Positions 18,066-26,539 of a stretch of 64,000 bases of DNA are shown here, piece by piece; the first letter of the stretch is position 1; each line of letters opens with the position of its first letter. The notes beneath the pieces are model-generated. The model did not search any database and had not been told where the DNA came from. It worked only from the letters and a program-made list of their open reading frames with translations. The position numbers were made by a program, and so were the translations under genes. The DNA is taken from positions 1 through 64,000 of the forward strand of contig DAHYHI010000049.1 of assembly GCA_027391075.1 (NCBI GenBank), in the 5' to 3' direction. The DNA comes from JAJZAM01 sp027391075 (GTDB taxonomy: Bacteria; Actinomycetota; Acidimicrobiia; Acidimicrobiales; Palsa-688).

Positions 18066-18461
18066 TTGAGAGCAAGCGTCAGGCGACAGATGCGCATAGG
18101 ACGGACCGCCGAACAGGTTTGGGAACTGGTCGGTGATCCCAATCGGATATCCGAATGGTTCGACGGCATCGAATCGGCGACGGTCGAAGGATCGACGAGG
18201 ATAGTCCTGACCGCCAGCGGGATGTCGATGCCCGAGACTATCGTCACGAACGACTCTCTGCAGAGGCGCTTCCAGTACAGGATCGGCACGGCGCTATTTC
18301 GCGAACATCTATCTACTATCGACGTGTTCGATCTCGGGGACGGCACAAGTCTGGTTTCCTACGCAGCTGACGCGGACCCCGCCGCCATGGCACTGGTGAT
18401 AGCTGGCGCCGCTGGTGCCGCACTGCGTCACCTACGTGAGATCTTGGAAGGGGAAGGCTGA
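18066..18461 (+). CDS. SRPBCC-family (polyketide cyclase/dehydrase-like) small protein
   Basis: 131 residues with the START-like pattern RIGRTAEQVWELVGDPNRISEWFDGIESATVEG at the N-terminus and a C-terminal helix. Proteins of this fold bind hydrophobic ligands; no catalytic residue can be named. The TTG at 18066 is chosen because GGGGAG lies eight bases upstream; an ATG at 18090 would cut the first strand. Its TGA overlaps the sulfatase ATG (TGATG), so the two are translationally coupled and may act on the same compound. Confidence 0.75.
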   Translation: MRASVRRQMRIGRTAEQVWELVGDPNRISEWFDGIESATVEGSTRIVLTASGMSMPETIVTNDSLQRRFQYRIGTALFREHLSTIDVFDLGDGTSLVSYAADADPAAMALVIAGAAGAALRHLREILEGEG

Positions 18462-19993
18462 TGGGCCGAAAGATTCTGCTGGTCACCACCGACCAGCAGC
18501 GCTACGACACGATCGGGGTAAACGGTGGTGTGATCGCACGGACCCCGGTGGTGGACGGCTTGGCGTCTCAGGGCTTCCGTTACGAACGGGCGGTGCCGCA
18601 GTCGGTGGTTTGCATGCCGTCGCGTTCGACAATCCTCACCGGCCAGCACCCGAGCACTCATGGGGTGTGGATGAACGGCGTGCCTCTCCCTCTCGACGCA
18701 CCGTCTGTCGCTGCCTTGCTCCGTGAAAACGGTTACAAGACGGCACTGATAGGAAAGGCCCACTTCGAGCCTTTCCTTGACCCCTTCACGCGCTTCACGG
18801 AGAATGCCCTGGCAGCGACGGGAACGGTGCCCTCCGGTGGCGAGCACCGCGGTTTCGAGCACCTTGAGCTGGCGACGCACGGCTCTGCCGGGCAACTCCA
18901 CTACGCACGCTGGCTGCGGGCGAATCACCCCGAGGCCGCCGCCATGTTCTATCCGGCTCTCGACGCTGACCTTGAGGTGAACGCCGCCGGGGGAGGCGAG
19001 ACCGGTGCACCCCAGGTTCATGTGAACCACGTGCCGCGCGGCTGTTACCACACCGATTGGGTCGCCGATCACACGATCGCTTGGTTGGACTCCCTCCGGT
19101 CCGGTGACGACTGGTTCGCGTGGATGAGCTTTCCCGACCCGCACCACCCGTGGGATCCGCCGCAGTCCGAGATGTCCCGGGTTGACTGGCGCCAAGTGCC
19201 CCTACCGGTCGGCTACCCCGTGGACAGGTCCGAACGCGAGGCGATCCTGGACGCCAAACCCCGCCACTGGAAGATGTGGTACGAGGGAAGGTTGGTATCG
19301 AACTTCGAGGCTCCCCCGAAGTGGGTTCCTGCCACTCTCACAACCGACCAAGTAAGGGAAGTCAACGCTAGAAACGCTGTGGAGTGTGAACTGATCGACG
19401 AAGCGGTCGGTAGGGTGATGGACGCTATCGCCGCTAGAGGATGGGAGCATGACGTGGACGTCATCTTCACCACCGACCACGGCGAGTTCCAAGGTGACTT
19501 CGGGCTCTTGTTCAAAGGCCCTTACCACGTAGAGTCCCTGATGCGCCTTCCGCTCATCTGGCGTCCTGCTCTTTCGAGCCGGGCAACGCCCGGTGTGGTC
19601 TCTACTCCGGTTGGTCTTGTCGACCTTGCCCCGACCATAGCTTCGATCGCCGGCATCGATCGGCCGGGGTGGATGCAAGGTTCGGTGCTCGCAAAGCCAG
19701 GCGAAACTACCCACGAGGGTGTCCTCACCGAGTGGGATAGTGAGCTGTACGGCGTCGACGTTCACCTGCGCACCGTGAGCACCTCCGAATGGGTTTGCAC
19801 CGCCTACAAGCCGGGGACACTCTATGACGGTAGCGAGGGAGAGCTCTACAACCTCGCCGAGGATCCGCTCCAGCGAGTGAACCTGTGGGACGACCCGGCT
19901 CGAAGGGTGGACAGGGACGACCTGCTCAGCCTGCTCGGCGAGCTCCGCCCTCCCGAGCGCAGGCCCCGCCTAGACCTGGAAGCTCCGGTTTGA
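18461..19993 (+). CDS. Type I sulfatase (arylsulfatase family)
   Basis: 510 residues. The N-terminal metal site is VTTDQQRYD; the formylglycine motif is VVCMPSRSTILTGQ with Cys51 in the CxPSR context, so it needs a formylglycine-generating enzyme (not in the window). Further motifs are GKAHF, DPHHPWDPP and TTDHGEFQGDFGL. It lacks a signal peptide, so it probably acts in the cytoplasm on sulfate esters. Choline-sulfatase-like or phosphonate-hydrolase-like activity cannot be excluded. It is coupled to the SRPBCC gene and converges on an MFS transporter four bases away. Confidence 0.9.
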   Translation: MGRKILLVTTDQQRYDTIGVNGGVIARTPVVDGLASQGFRYERAVPQSVVCMPSRSTILTGQHPSTHGVWMNGVPLPLDAPSVAALLRENGYKTALIGKAHFEPFLDPFTRFTENALAATGTVPSGGEHRGFEHLELATHGSAGQLHYARWLRANHPEAAAMFYPALDADLEVNAAGGGETGAPQVHVNHVPRGCYHTDWVADHTIAWLDSLRSGDDWFAWMSFPDPHHPWDPPQSEMSRVDWRQVPLPVGYPVDRSEREAILDAKPRHWKMWYEGRLVSNFEAPPKWVPATLTTDQVREVNARNAVECELIDEAVGRVMDAIAARGWEHDVDVIFTTDHGEFQGDFGLLFKGPYHVESLMRLPLIWRPALSSRATPGVVSTPVGLVDLAPTIASIAGIDRPGWMQGSVLAKPGETTHEGVLTEWDSELYGVDVHLRTVSTSEWVCTAYKPGTLYDGSEGELYNLAEDPLQRVNLWDDPARRVDRDDLLSLLGELRPPERRPRLDLEAPV

Positions 19994-19997
19994 GGCC

Positions 19998-21230
19998 TCA
20001 AGTGCCGAACGCGATGATGGCGCCTGCGAGCACGAACGAGCCGGCCATGGTGGCGAACGCTGCCGGGAAGCCCGATGCGTCGATGATCCACCCGAGTAGG
20101 GCGGTCCAAAGGGAGCCGACCCCGTAGGCGATCGCGAAGAAGGCCCCGAACGCTGACCTGGCGTTGCCGTCGGCTGTAAGGTCGGAGAATAGCGCCTGGA
20201 TCAGCGGAGACTCGGTGTACGCGAGGAGCCCAACTGCGAGTCCGAGCGGGATCAACGAGGCTAGAGAGCTCCCGGAGAAGCCGAACGCTGCCATCGCTCC
20301 CGCCCCGGCAAGATAAGTGATGACCAGGGTCGAGCGCCGTCCGAACCGGTCTGCCAAGGTCCCGCCGACCAGCGGACCGGCGATGCTCGCCGCCATGATG
20401 ACGCTGAAGACGATTCCTACTGTCAGCGCCGAAAGCCCGAGGTGGGTTCGCAGATCGCCTGGGATGAACGTGGAGAGCGTCCCCAGGCCCCTGCCTCCTG
20501 CGGCGACGGTCGAAGCTGCGAGCACTGCGATCACCCGGCGGTTGCGGAGCAGGTCACGTGTCCCGACCCGGGCGGTTTCATGGCTCACCTGGGTGGGGTG
20601 GTGCTCCTTCGGCAAGGCAGCGGCCATTAGCAGCGCCCCGGCCGCGAGGAAGCCCGTGAGCGCGACCAGGGCCCACCGCCATCCGGCCGTCGCGATGAGG
20701 GCGGTGACTATCAAAGGTACGGTCACCGTCCCGGCGCTACCTCCCGCTGTGTGCCAGCTCAACACTGTCGAACGCCGGCGGGGGAAACGTTCCGACAGAT
20801 AGGCCGAGCCGACCGGGTGTTGGGGCCAGCTTGTGAGCGCTCCGAGGACTCGGGCCGCTCCGAACACGGCGAACCCCGGGGCTACCGCCCCGAGAAGCGT
20901 TGACGCTGCCAGTCCAGCGTTTTGCAGGCCGAGTACGAGCCTGGCGCTTGCTCCTCGAAGCAGCCCTGCTGCACCTTGGAGCAGTCCTCCTAGAATCCCG
21001 GCGACGGTGAGCACAAGGCCGAGTTGCCCGTAAGACACGTGCAGGTCTGCGAGCACGAATGGATAGCAGACTGCCAGGCCGGCTACGTAGAAATGCTGGA
21101 TTCCGTGGCCAACGCTCATGACGAGAAGAGCCCGGCGGTCTTCGGGTCCCTGGAAGAGACGGTCCCGTGCTGGTTTCGTGGTCGGTGTGTCCGCCTCAGG
21201 TTCATACGAGCGGAGCGGTCTTATCCTCAC
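19998..21230 (-). CDS. MFS transporter
   Basis: 410 residues with about 12 hydrophobic segments and two halves joined by a polar loop near residues 205-225. The loop motif GGTLADRFGRRSTLV between helices in the second half is the MFS A-motif type; GALTSWPQHPVGSAYLSERFPRRR in the first half is common in oxalate/formate-like and other carboxylate exporters. The substrate cannot be told. The GTG at 21230 gives a long hydrophilic N-terminus; an internal ATG at 21119 would start right before the first membrane helix and is a fair alternative. Convergent with the sulfatase, divergent from the histidine kinase. Confidence 0.85.
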   Translation of the reverse strand: MRIRPLRSYEPEADTPTTKPARDRLFQGPEDRRALLVMSVGHGIQHFYVAGLAVCYPFVLADLHVSYGQLGLVLTVAGILGGLLQGAAGLLRGASARLVLGLQNAGLAASTLLGAVAPGFAVFGAARVLGALTSWPQHPVGSAYLSERFPRRRSTVLSWHTAGGSAGTVTVPLIVTALIATAGWRWALVALTGFLAAGALLMAAALPKEHHPTQVSHETARVGTRDLLRNRRVIAVLAASTVAAGGRGLGTLSTFIPGDLRTHLGLSALTVGIVFSVIMAASIAGPLVGGTLADRFGRRSTLVITYLAGAGAMAAFGFSGSSLASLIPLGLAVGLLAYTESPLIQALFSDLTADGNARSAFGAFFAIAYGVGSLWTALLGWIIDASGFPAAFATMAGSFVLAGAIIAFGT

Positions 21231-21289
21231 GGCACCGACGACTCTACCGGCGGGAGCCGTCCCCCAGCCAGAGGGTAGCCTCTTGGTCG

Positions 21290-22810
21290 GTGGACGCGGA
21301 AAGCAACGACCTCCTTTCTGAGATGTTTAGTAACTGTCCCGACGCGATCGTCGTCGTGGACGAAGGCAGGACCGTCAGGGTGGCTAGCTCGGCGTTGGAG
21401 ACACTCTTCGGCTATCGAGTCGACGAGATCGTAGGCCGCAAGTTGGAAATGCTCCTACCGCAAGATGTCAGGAAGCGCCACGAAGCCCACGTGGACCGCT
21501 TCATTCGAGCCCCCTCTGGGAGGCCGATGGGAGCCGGCCTCGAACTGCTAGGACGGCGCAGAGACGGCGGCCTTTTCCCCGTCGACGTAAGCCTGGTACC
21601 GCTGCAGATTGCAGGCATCCGGCTAATAGGAGCCTTCGTCCGGGACGCAACGGTGCAGCGGCGTAGCTTGGAGGTGGAGCGCTTCGTCAACGAAGTGACG
21701 ACCAAAGCCACAGCAGGGGAACCTGTCGCAGAGCTTCTAGCGGTCGCAGCCGACAGGGTTCGCGGCGTCGCCGACGCCGACGCCGCCTGGATCGTGCTTC
21801 GATCCAACTTCGCCGACCGGGCTGCGGTCGAAGGTCTGTCCGCTCGGGACGGGACTGACGGCGACCACGGTCTGTCGGTCGTGGCGTCCTCAGGCGAAGG
21901 GACCGACTCGCTGGACCTTACTCCGGACGGCCCGGCTGCTCAGGCGATCGGCCAAGCGCTGACTGTTCTGGTGGAGGATCTGTCATCTGAACCAAAGGTT
22001 CATCCGAGAGTCCGCGCAGGTGGGTTCGGCTGCGGAGCTTACCTGCCGATGCCCAACCAGGACTCCGCCGTCGGATGTGTGATCGTCGCTCGGGCGGCAG
22101 GAAAGGGATGTTTCGAAAGAGGCGAGGTCGCCGCCGCCGAGACCTTTGCGGCGTCTCTTGCGGTCGTGTTGGACCTTGCTAGCACCCGGGTTTCGCTAGA
22201 CGAGGTCCGTTTGGCCGCCGAGCAGGAACGTATCGCCAGGGATCTTCACGACACGGTGATCCAGAGGCTGTTCGCCATAGGAATGGGCCTGCAGGCAGCT
22301 CAGCGCGACGCCGGCCCTGGCGTGGCCGACAGGCTTCGTTCCAGCGTAGACGCGATAGACGAAGTAATACGGGAGATACGGGAGACCATCTTCGACCTGA
22401 ACCACCCCCTTGACGACTCGGCCGGCCAAGGGCTCCGCTCCGGCGTGCGTAAAGTCCTCACCGACGCGCGCGAACAACTCGGCTTCTCGCCCCGGCTCGA
22501 GTTTCGCGGGCCGGTCGAGGCGTCGGTCCCCGACGGCATGTACCCCGAGCTTACCGCCGTTATTCGCGAGGCTCTTTCCAATGTGGCGAGACATGCGAGG
22601 GCCACGTCAGCTGACGTAATAGTCTCCGTGGAAGACGTGATGCTCAGCGTTGTAGTCTCCGACGACGGTGTCGGAGTCTCCGACCACCCTTCCGCCGGTT
22701 CGGGCATACGCAACCTCTCTACGCGCGCGGAGCAACTAGGAGGCGACCTCAAACTGACAGGCCGGAAACCTGCCGGCACAGTAGTCATCTGGCGGGTACC
22801 GCTGCGCTGA
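21290..22810 (+). CDS. PAS-GAF sensor histidine kinase (DevS/NarL-type, HisKA_3)
   Basis: 506 residues. A PAS domain (about 10-130; FSNCPDAIVVVDEGRTVRVASSALETLFGY) is followed by a GAF-like domain (about 140-300), the HisKA_3 dimerisation box QERIARDLHDTVIQRLFAIGMGLQ with His320, and a HATPase domain (N-box REALSNVARHA, G-box SDDGVGVSD). No membrane segment is seen, so it is cytosolic. It resembles DevS/DosS-like kinases, but the GAF lacks a recognisable haem signature. No response regulator gene is adjacent, so its partner is elsewhere. The GTG at 21290 is favoured; the upstream frame back to 21167 lies in the divergent promoter region. Confidence 0.88.
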   Translation: MDAESNDLLSEMFSNCPDAIVVVDEGRTVRVASSALETLFGYRVDEIVGRKLEMLLPQDVRKRHEAHVDRFIRAPSGRPMGAGLELLGRRRDGGLFPVDVSLVPLQIAGIRLIGAFVRDATVQRRSLEVERFVNEVTTKATAGEPVAELLAVAADRVRGVADADAAWIVLRSNFADRAAVEGLSARDGTDGDHGLSVVASSGEGTDSLDLTPDGPAAQAIGQALTVLVEDLSSEPKVHPRVRAGGFGCGAYLPMPNQDSAVGCVIVARAAGKGCFERGEVAAAETFAASLAVVLDLASTRVSLDEVRLAAEQERIARDLHDTVIQRLFAIGMGLQAAQRDAGPGVADRLRSSVDAIDEVIREIRETIFDLNHPLDDSAGQGLRSGVRKVLTDAREQLGFSPRLEFRGPVEASVPDGMYPELTAVIREALSNVARHARATSADVIVSVEDVMLSVVVSDDGVGVSDHPSAGSGIRNLSTRAEQLGGDLKLTGRKPAGTVVIWRVPLR

Positions 22811-22869
22811 GCGCCGGTAGCCTTGAAGTGGCACGAGCACGCGCCGCACCTGCTTGCGCGCCGCTGTCT

Positions 22870-23892
22870 TTAGGATCCGACGAGCCGTTGGCGTAACGCT
22901 GCGAGCGGGTCCACGAGATCCCCGCCAGGCCCGCCCGACGTGGGGGCCTCCGGGTGGTACTTCTCACCGGCCATGGCTGCGATGGTGGCAGTCACAGACA
23001 TCCTCAGGGCGTCGAGGTCGTAGCCGCCTTCGAGAAGGACCACCATCCGGCCCGGGCGGGGAGCCCAGGTGGCGACGTCTGCCGTGAGGTCGGCGAAGTC
23101 CCCAGCGCTCCACGCCAAGTCCGCCAGAGGGTCAGCCCGGTGTGCGTCGAACCCTGCCGAGACAACGACCCAGGTCGGATCAAACTTTTCTACCGCTGGC
23201 GCGGCGATGCGCTCTAGGGCCCTGCGGGCTACGTCGCCTGTCGCATTTTCGGGTAAGGGCACGTTGATCGTCAAACCGGGTGCTCCCGGTCCGCCCGTGT
23301 CCTGTGCTCTGCCCGTGCCGGGATATGCCGGCCACTGGTGCGTCGAGACATACATTACCCGAGGGTCGTCCCAGAAAATTTCCTGGGTGCCGTTCCCGTG
23401 ATGCACATCCCAGTCTACGATCAGGACCCGCTCTCCTCGGTCGGCCAGGGCAGCGGCTGTCACGGCAGCGTTGTTGAGAAGGCAGAATCCCATGGCTGCG
23501 CTCCGGGTGGCGTGATGTCCCGGCGGGCGCACCGCCACGAAGGCGCTCGAAGCTTTACCCCTGTCGAGGCTTTCCACGGCCGTCAGGCCGGCACCTGCGG
23601 CGATTAGCGCGGCGTCCCACGATCCAGCCGACACGTGGGTGTCAGGGTCGATATCACCACCGTCAGCGGCTATGAAGTCACGCAAAGCGTCGACGTAGCC
23701 GGCGGAGTGCACCCTGACGAGTTCGTGCCGGGTCGCCGGACGAGCAGCGGTTCTGATGACAACCCCTTCTAGCAGGGGATCCCTGGTGCCGGCTTCCACT
23801 GCGCGCAGTCGCTCGGCGCGCTCAGGATGACCCCACCCGGTGTCGTGCATGTCCGCCACCGGGCCAGCTTCGACTACCAGAACCGCAGTCAC
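22870..23892 (-). CDS. Histone-deacetylase-superfamily amidohydrolase
   Basis: 340 residues from the chosen GTG. The zinc deacetylase motifs are all present: HDTGWGHPERAERL, RPPGHHA, GFCLLNNAA, DWDVHHGNGTQ (zinc Asp and His), STHQWPAYPGTG, SAGFDAHRADPL (zinc Asp) and LEGGYDLDAL. Bacterial members deacetylate polyamines, acetoin-related or other small acetylamides; protein deacetylation is possible. A start at 23949 adds 19 unconserved residues and is less likely, since homologues begin shortly before HDTGxGHPER. It is divergent from the amidohydrolase gene with a 122-base gap. Confidence 0.88.
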   Translation of the reverse strand: MTAVLVVEAGPVADMHDTGWGHPERAERLRAVEAGTRDPLLEGVVIRTAARPATRHELVRVHSAGYVDALRDFIAADGGDIDPDTHVSAGSWDAALIAAGAGLTAVESLDRGKASSAFVAVRPPGHHATRSAAMGFCLLNNAAVTAAALADRGERVLIVDWDVHHGNGTQEIFWDDPRVMYVSTHQWPAYPGTGRAQDTGGPGAPGLTINVPLPENATGDVARRALERIAAPAVEKFDPTWVVVSAGFDAHRADPLADLAWSAGDFADLTADVATWAPRPGRMVVLLEGGYDLDALRMSVTATIAAMAGEKYHPEAPTSGGPGGDLVDPLAALRQRLVGS

Positions 23893-24014
23893 AGTCCCAA
23901 AGCTAACCCCCCGGCGGCTGTCTTGCCACCCCGGTGGCGGCGGGGTCACGCCGGAAGGCGACGTTTCACTCCGAGTTCGGCTGGCTTGCCGGCTGGTCTA
24001 AGGTTGGACCCGTT

Positions 24015-25496
24015 ATGGCTCCAGACGACTTAGGAGGCTCCGGTACGGCCGGGGACGCGCATGATCGCTCAGGTCGACTTCGAGGCGAACCTCTGGCGGC
24101 GCGCGTCCAGGCCGGGGCCGTCGACCTGGTTGTGGTCGGAGCTGATCTGGTGGCGACCGTGGACGACCGGCGCACGGAGATCCCCGGAGGATGGGTCGCC
24201 GTCCGGGACGGTTTCATCGCCGCGCTGGGAGGGACTGGCGATCCCGTGCCACGCGCCGCGGAGACAATCTCCGCGCGAGGCTGTCTCGTCACGCCCGGCC
24301 TCATCAACACGCACCACCACATCTATCAAAACCTCACCCGGTCATTCGCCCCTGCTGTCAACGGGACGCTGTTCGAGTGGCTCACCACCCTTTACCCTGT
24401 CTGGGCCGGCCTCGACGAAGAGGCCGCCTACCTGTCTGCTTGGGTGGGACTGGCGGAGTTGGCCCTCGGCGGCTGCACAACTACGACCGACCATCTCTAC
24501 GTCCACCCGAAAGGTGGAGGGGACCTGATAGCGGCTGAGATAGCAGCCGCCCGCGAGTTGGGTATGAGGTTTCACCCGACCCGTGGGTCGATGAGCCTTT
24601 CGGTCAAAGACGGGGGCTTACCCCCGGACTCTGTCGTGCAGGACGACGACGAAATCCTTGCCGAAAGCGAGCGACTCGTCCTCGCATTCCACGACCCCAA
24701 TCCGGGCTCGATGCTCCAGATCGCTCTTGCGCCGTGCTCTCCATTCTCGGTGACTGACGAGCTGATGAGGCGAACGGCCGAACTGGCCGAACGTCTTGAC
24801 GTCCGCTTGCACACCCACCTAGCCGAGGACCCCGACGAGGACCGTTTCGCTATGGAGAAGTTCTCGAAGCGGACCATCGACCACTTCGAAGACGTCGGAT
24901 GGATGACGTCGAGAGCTTGGGTCGCTCACTGCGTATACCCAGACAGCTCTGAGATCGCCCGCCTTGGCCGCGCCGGTGTTGGTGTCGCTCACTGCCCGTC
25001 GTCAAACATGATGATCGCCGGGGGCATCGCGCCGGTCGCCGAGTTGATAGCAGCGGGCTCTCCTGTGGGGCTGGGCTGCGACGGGTCCGCTTCGACTGAC
25101 CACGCGTCACTTTGGTTGGAGGCGAGGATGGCCCTGATGCAGGGTCGCCTTCGTGGCGGTCCGACAGCGATGGGCTCTCGCAGAGCGCTGGAGATAGCGA
25201 CCCGCGGGTCGGCGGCATGTCTCGGTCGCGATGGCGAGATCGGCCAGTTGGCTCCGGGAAGTGTCGCCGACCTGGTCTGCTGGCCTTTGGAAGGCGTACC
25301 GTTCGCCGGTGCTCTAACGGACCCCGTCGAGGCCTGGTTGAGGTGCGGGCCGGTCCAAGCGAGGCACACTATCGTCGCTGGGCGACCTGTGGTGCTCGAC
25401 GGGAGGCTTGTCAGCAACGCCGTCGAGGACATCCTGCGCCGACACAGTGCAGTATCCGCCCGAATGCAGGGCGTCGCCGACTTGGCGTCGGGTTGA
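24015..25496 (+). CDS. Amidohydrolase, 8-oxoguanine deaminase / AtzB-like
   Basis: 493 residues from ATG 24015. The metal-site HxH is in LINTHHHIYQNLTRSF, followed by TTTTDHLY, RLHTHLAED, VAHCVYP and GCDGSASTDHASLW with the catalytic Asp. The run THHHxYQxLTR with a downstream GCDGSASxD is the pattern of 8-oxoguanine deaminases and of hydroxyatrazine hydrolase-like enzymes. It should deaminate an oxidised purine to a urate-type product in the cytosol. The first 40 residues are not conserved, and a longer frame from 23934 overlaps the divergent gene; the exact start is uncertain. Confidence 0.82.
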   Translation: MAPDDLGGSGTAGDAHDRSGRLRGEPLAARVQAGAVDLVVVGADLVATVDDRRTEIPGGWVAVRDGFIAALGGTGDPVPRAAETISARGCLVTPGLINTHHHIYQNLTRSFAPAVNGTLFEWLTTLYPVWAGLDEEAAYLSAWVGLAELALGGCTTTTDHLYVHPKGGGDLIAAEIAAARELGMRFHPTRGSMSLSVKDGGLPPDSVVQDDDEILAESERLVLAFHDPNPGSMLQIALAPCSPFSVTDELMRRTAELAERLDVRLHTHLAEDPDEDRFAMEKFSKRTIDHFEDVGWMTSRAWVAHCVYPDSSEIARLGRAGVGVAHCPSSNMMIAGGIAPVAELIAAGSPVGLGCDGSASTDHASLWLEARMALMQGRLRGGPTAMGSRRALEIATRGSAACLGRDGEIGQLAPGSVADLVCWPLEGVPFAGALTDPVEAWLRCGPVQARHTIVAGRPVVLDGRLVSNAVEDILRRHSAVSARMQGVADLASG

Positions 25497-25509
25497 CGAA
25501 CTCGCAGTT

Positions 25510-25555
25510 CCGCTGACAGCAGCGGGTTCAAGGCACACTGCTCCCTGACTGTGCC
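25510..25555. terminator. Paired hairpins between convergent genes
   Basis: Two inverted repeats sit back to back: CCGCTG-ACAG-CAGCGG at 25510-25525 and GGCACA...TGTGCC at 25532-25555 with a 12-base loop. They fill the gap between the convergent amidohydrolase and HAD genes, so a bidirectional terminator is likely, although no T-run follows. Confidence 0.4.
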
Positions 25556-25563
25556 ACCGCCTG

Positions 25564-26478
25564 CTAACCGAACGTTTCAGACCGGGCCGCTATGAGGACT
25601 TCGAGCACTTCTATGACCGCTCGTGACGGCCCGCCCTCACACACGTACCGGGCAGCTGCGACCACGTCGCTGCTAGCCGTGCCGACGGCCACACCGAAGC
25701 GGACGCTGTCGAACATAGCGATGTCAGGAGTGGCATCGCCGATTGCGATAGTCCGGTTGGGTGGCACGCCGATCTCGGCCAAAGCCCGGTAAAGGCCCTC
25801 GGCTTTCGACGAACCTTGAGAGTCCACGTACAAGATCCCAGTCGGTGAGTGGTATTCCATCGGCAGGCCGGCGCCCAGAGAAGCCAGGTCTGACAGCACC
25901 CTCCTAGCGGTCGACTCGCCTGTCCTGGTGAGAACGGCCTGGCTGTCCACTCCGTCGGGGAGGTGGCGCACACGCCTGATAGGTACGCCGAAATCGTACG
26001 TCGACGCTGCGTCTGCGTCTAGGGTGTCCGGGACGAACCAGTGTGTCTCTTGCAGGTCGTCGCCGCACTCGATCGCTGACGCAGACAGACCGTGCGCCCG
26101 GTACACGTCGACCACCTGTCGAACTATCTCGGCGGGGATCGGGCTACGTCGGAGCGCCCGCCCGCCGACAGCGTCAGTCACTACCGACCCGAAGTGCACC
26201 ACGTGAGGCGCCCGGCGTCCTGCGGCCTCCTCGAAGGCGGCGACTACTTCTCTGACACCTGCCCAGGGCCGGCCGGTGACTAGAACGAAATCCACAGGTG
26301 CCGGATGCGAAGCGAGAAGGCGATGCATCTCGACGATGCGTTGCGACACCGTTGAGGTGGCGTCTGAGAGCAAGGTCCCGTCGACGTCCAAGGCCACGAC
26401 GCCCACATTCCGAAACTCTAGGAGAGCCCTATCGTCGCCTGGCCACGATCCCGGTGACGGAAGTCGGAGCGCTCCCAT
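25564..26478 (-). CDS. HAD-superfamily (Cof-type) phosphatase
   Basis: 304 residues from ATG 26478. Motif I is VALDVDGTLLSD (nucleophile Asp and the +2 Asp), motif II includes FVLVTGRPW, and the motif III/IV region is SKAEGLYRALAEIG followed by AIGDATPDIAMFD. A large cap is inserted between motifs II and III, as in the Cof/YbiV subfamily of sugar-phosphate or nucleotide phosphatases. The substrate is unknown. The frame extends upstream to 26637 but that part would overlap the divergent MATE gene, so the shorter start is used; the start remains uncertain. Confidence 0.8.
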   Translation of the reverse strand: MGALRLPSPGSWPGDDRALLEFRNVGVVALDVDGTLLSDATSTVSQRIVEMHRLLASHPAPVDFVLVTGRPWAGVREVVAAFEEAAGRRAPHVVHFGSVVTDAVGGRALRRSPIPAEIVRQVVDVYRAHGLSASAIECGDDLQETHWFVPDTLDADAASTYDFGVPIRRVRHLPDGVDSQAVLTRTGESTARRVLSDLASLGAGLPMEYHSPTGILYVDSQGSSKAEGLYRALAEIGVPPNRTIAIGDATPDIAMFDSVRFGVAVGTASSDVVAAARYVCEGGPSRAVIEVLEVLIAARSETFG

Positions 26479-26539
26479 CCCTTCAGAGTACCAGTCCGAT
26501 CTTGGCGGCCAGACCTGCCGAGGCCGGGTAACATCGCGG

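Noticed and set aside
26276..26539. N-terminal extension of the MATE protein to 26276
   Set aside because: The extra 88 residues lie antisense to the HAD gene and do not look like a membrane or signal segment.
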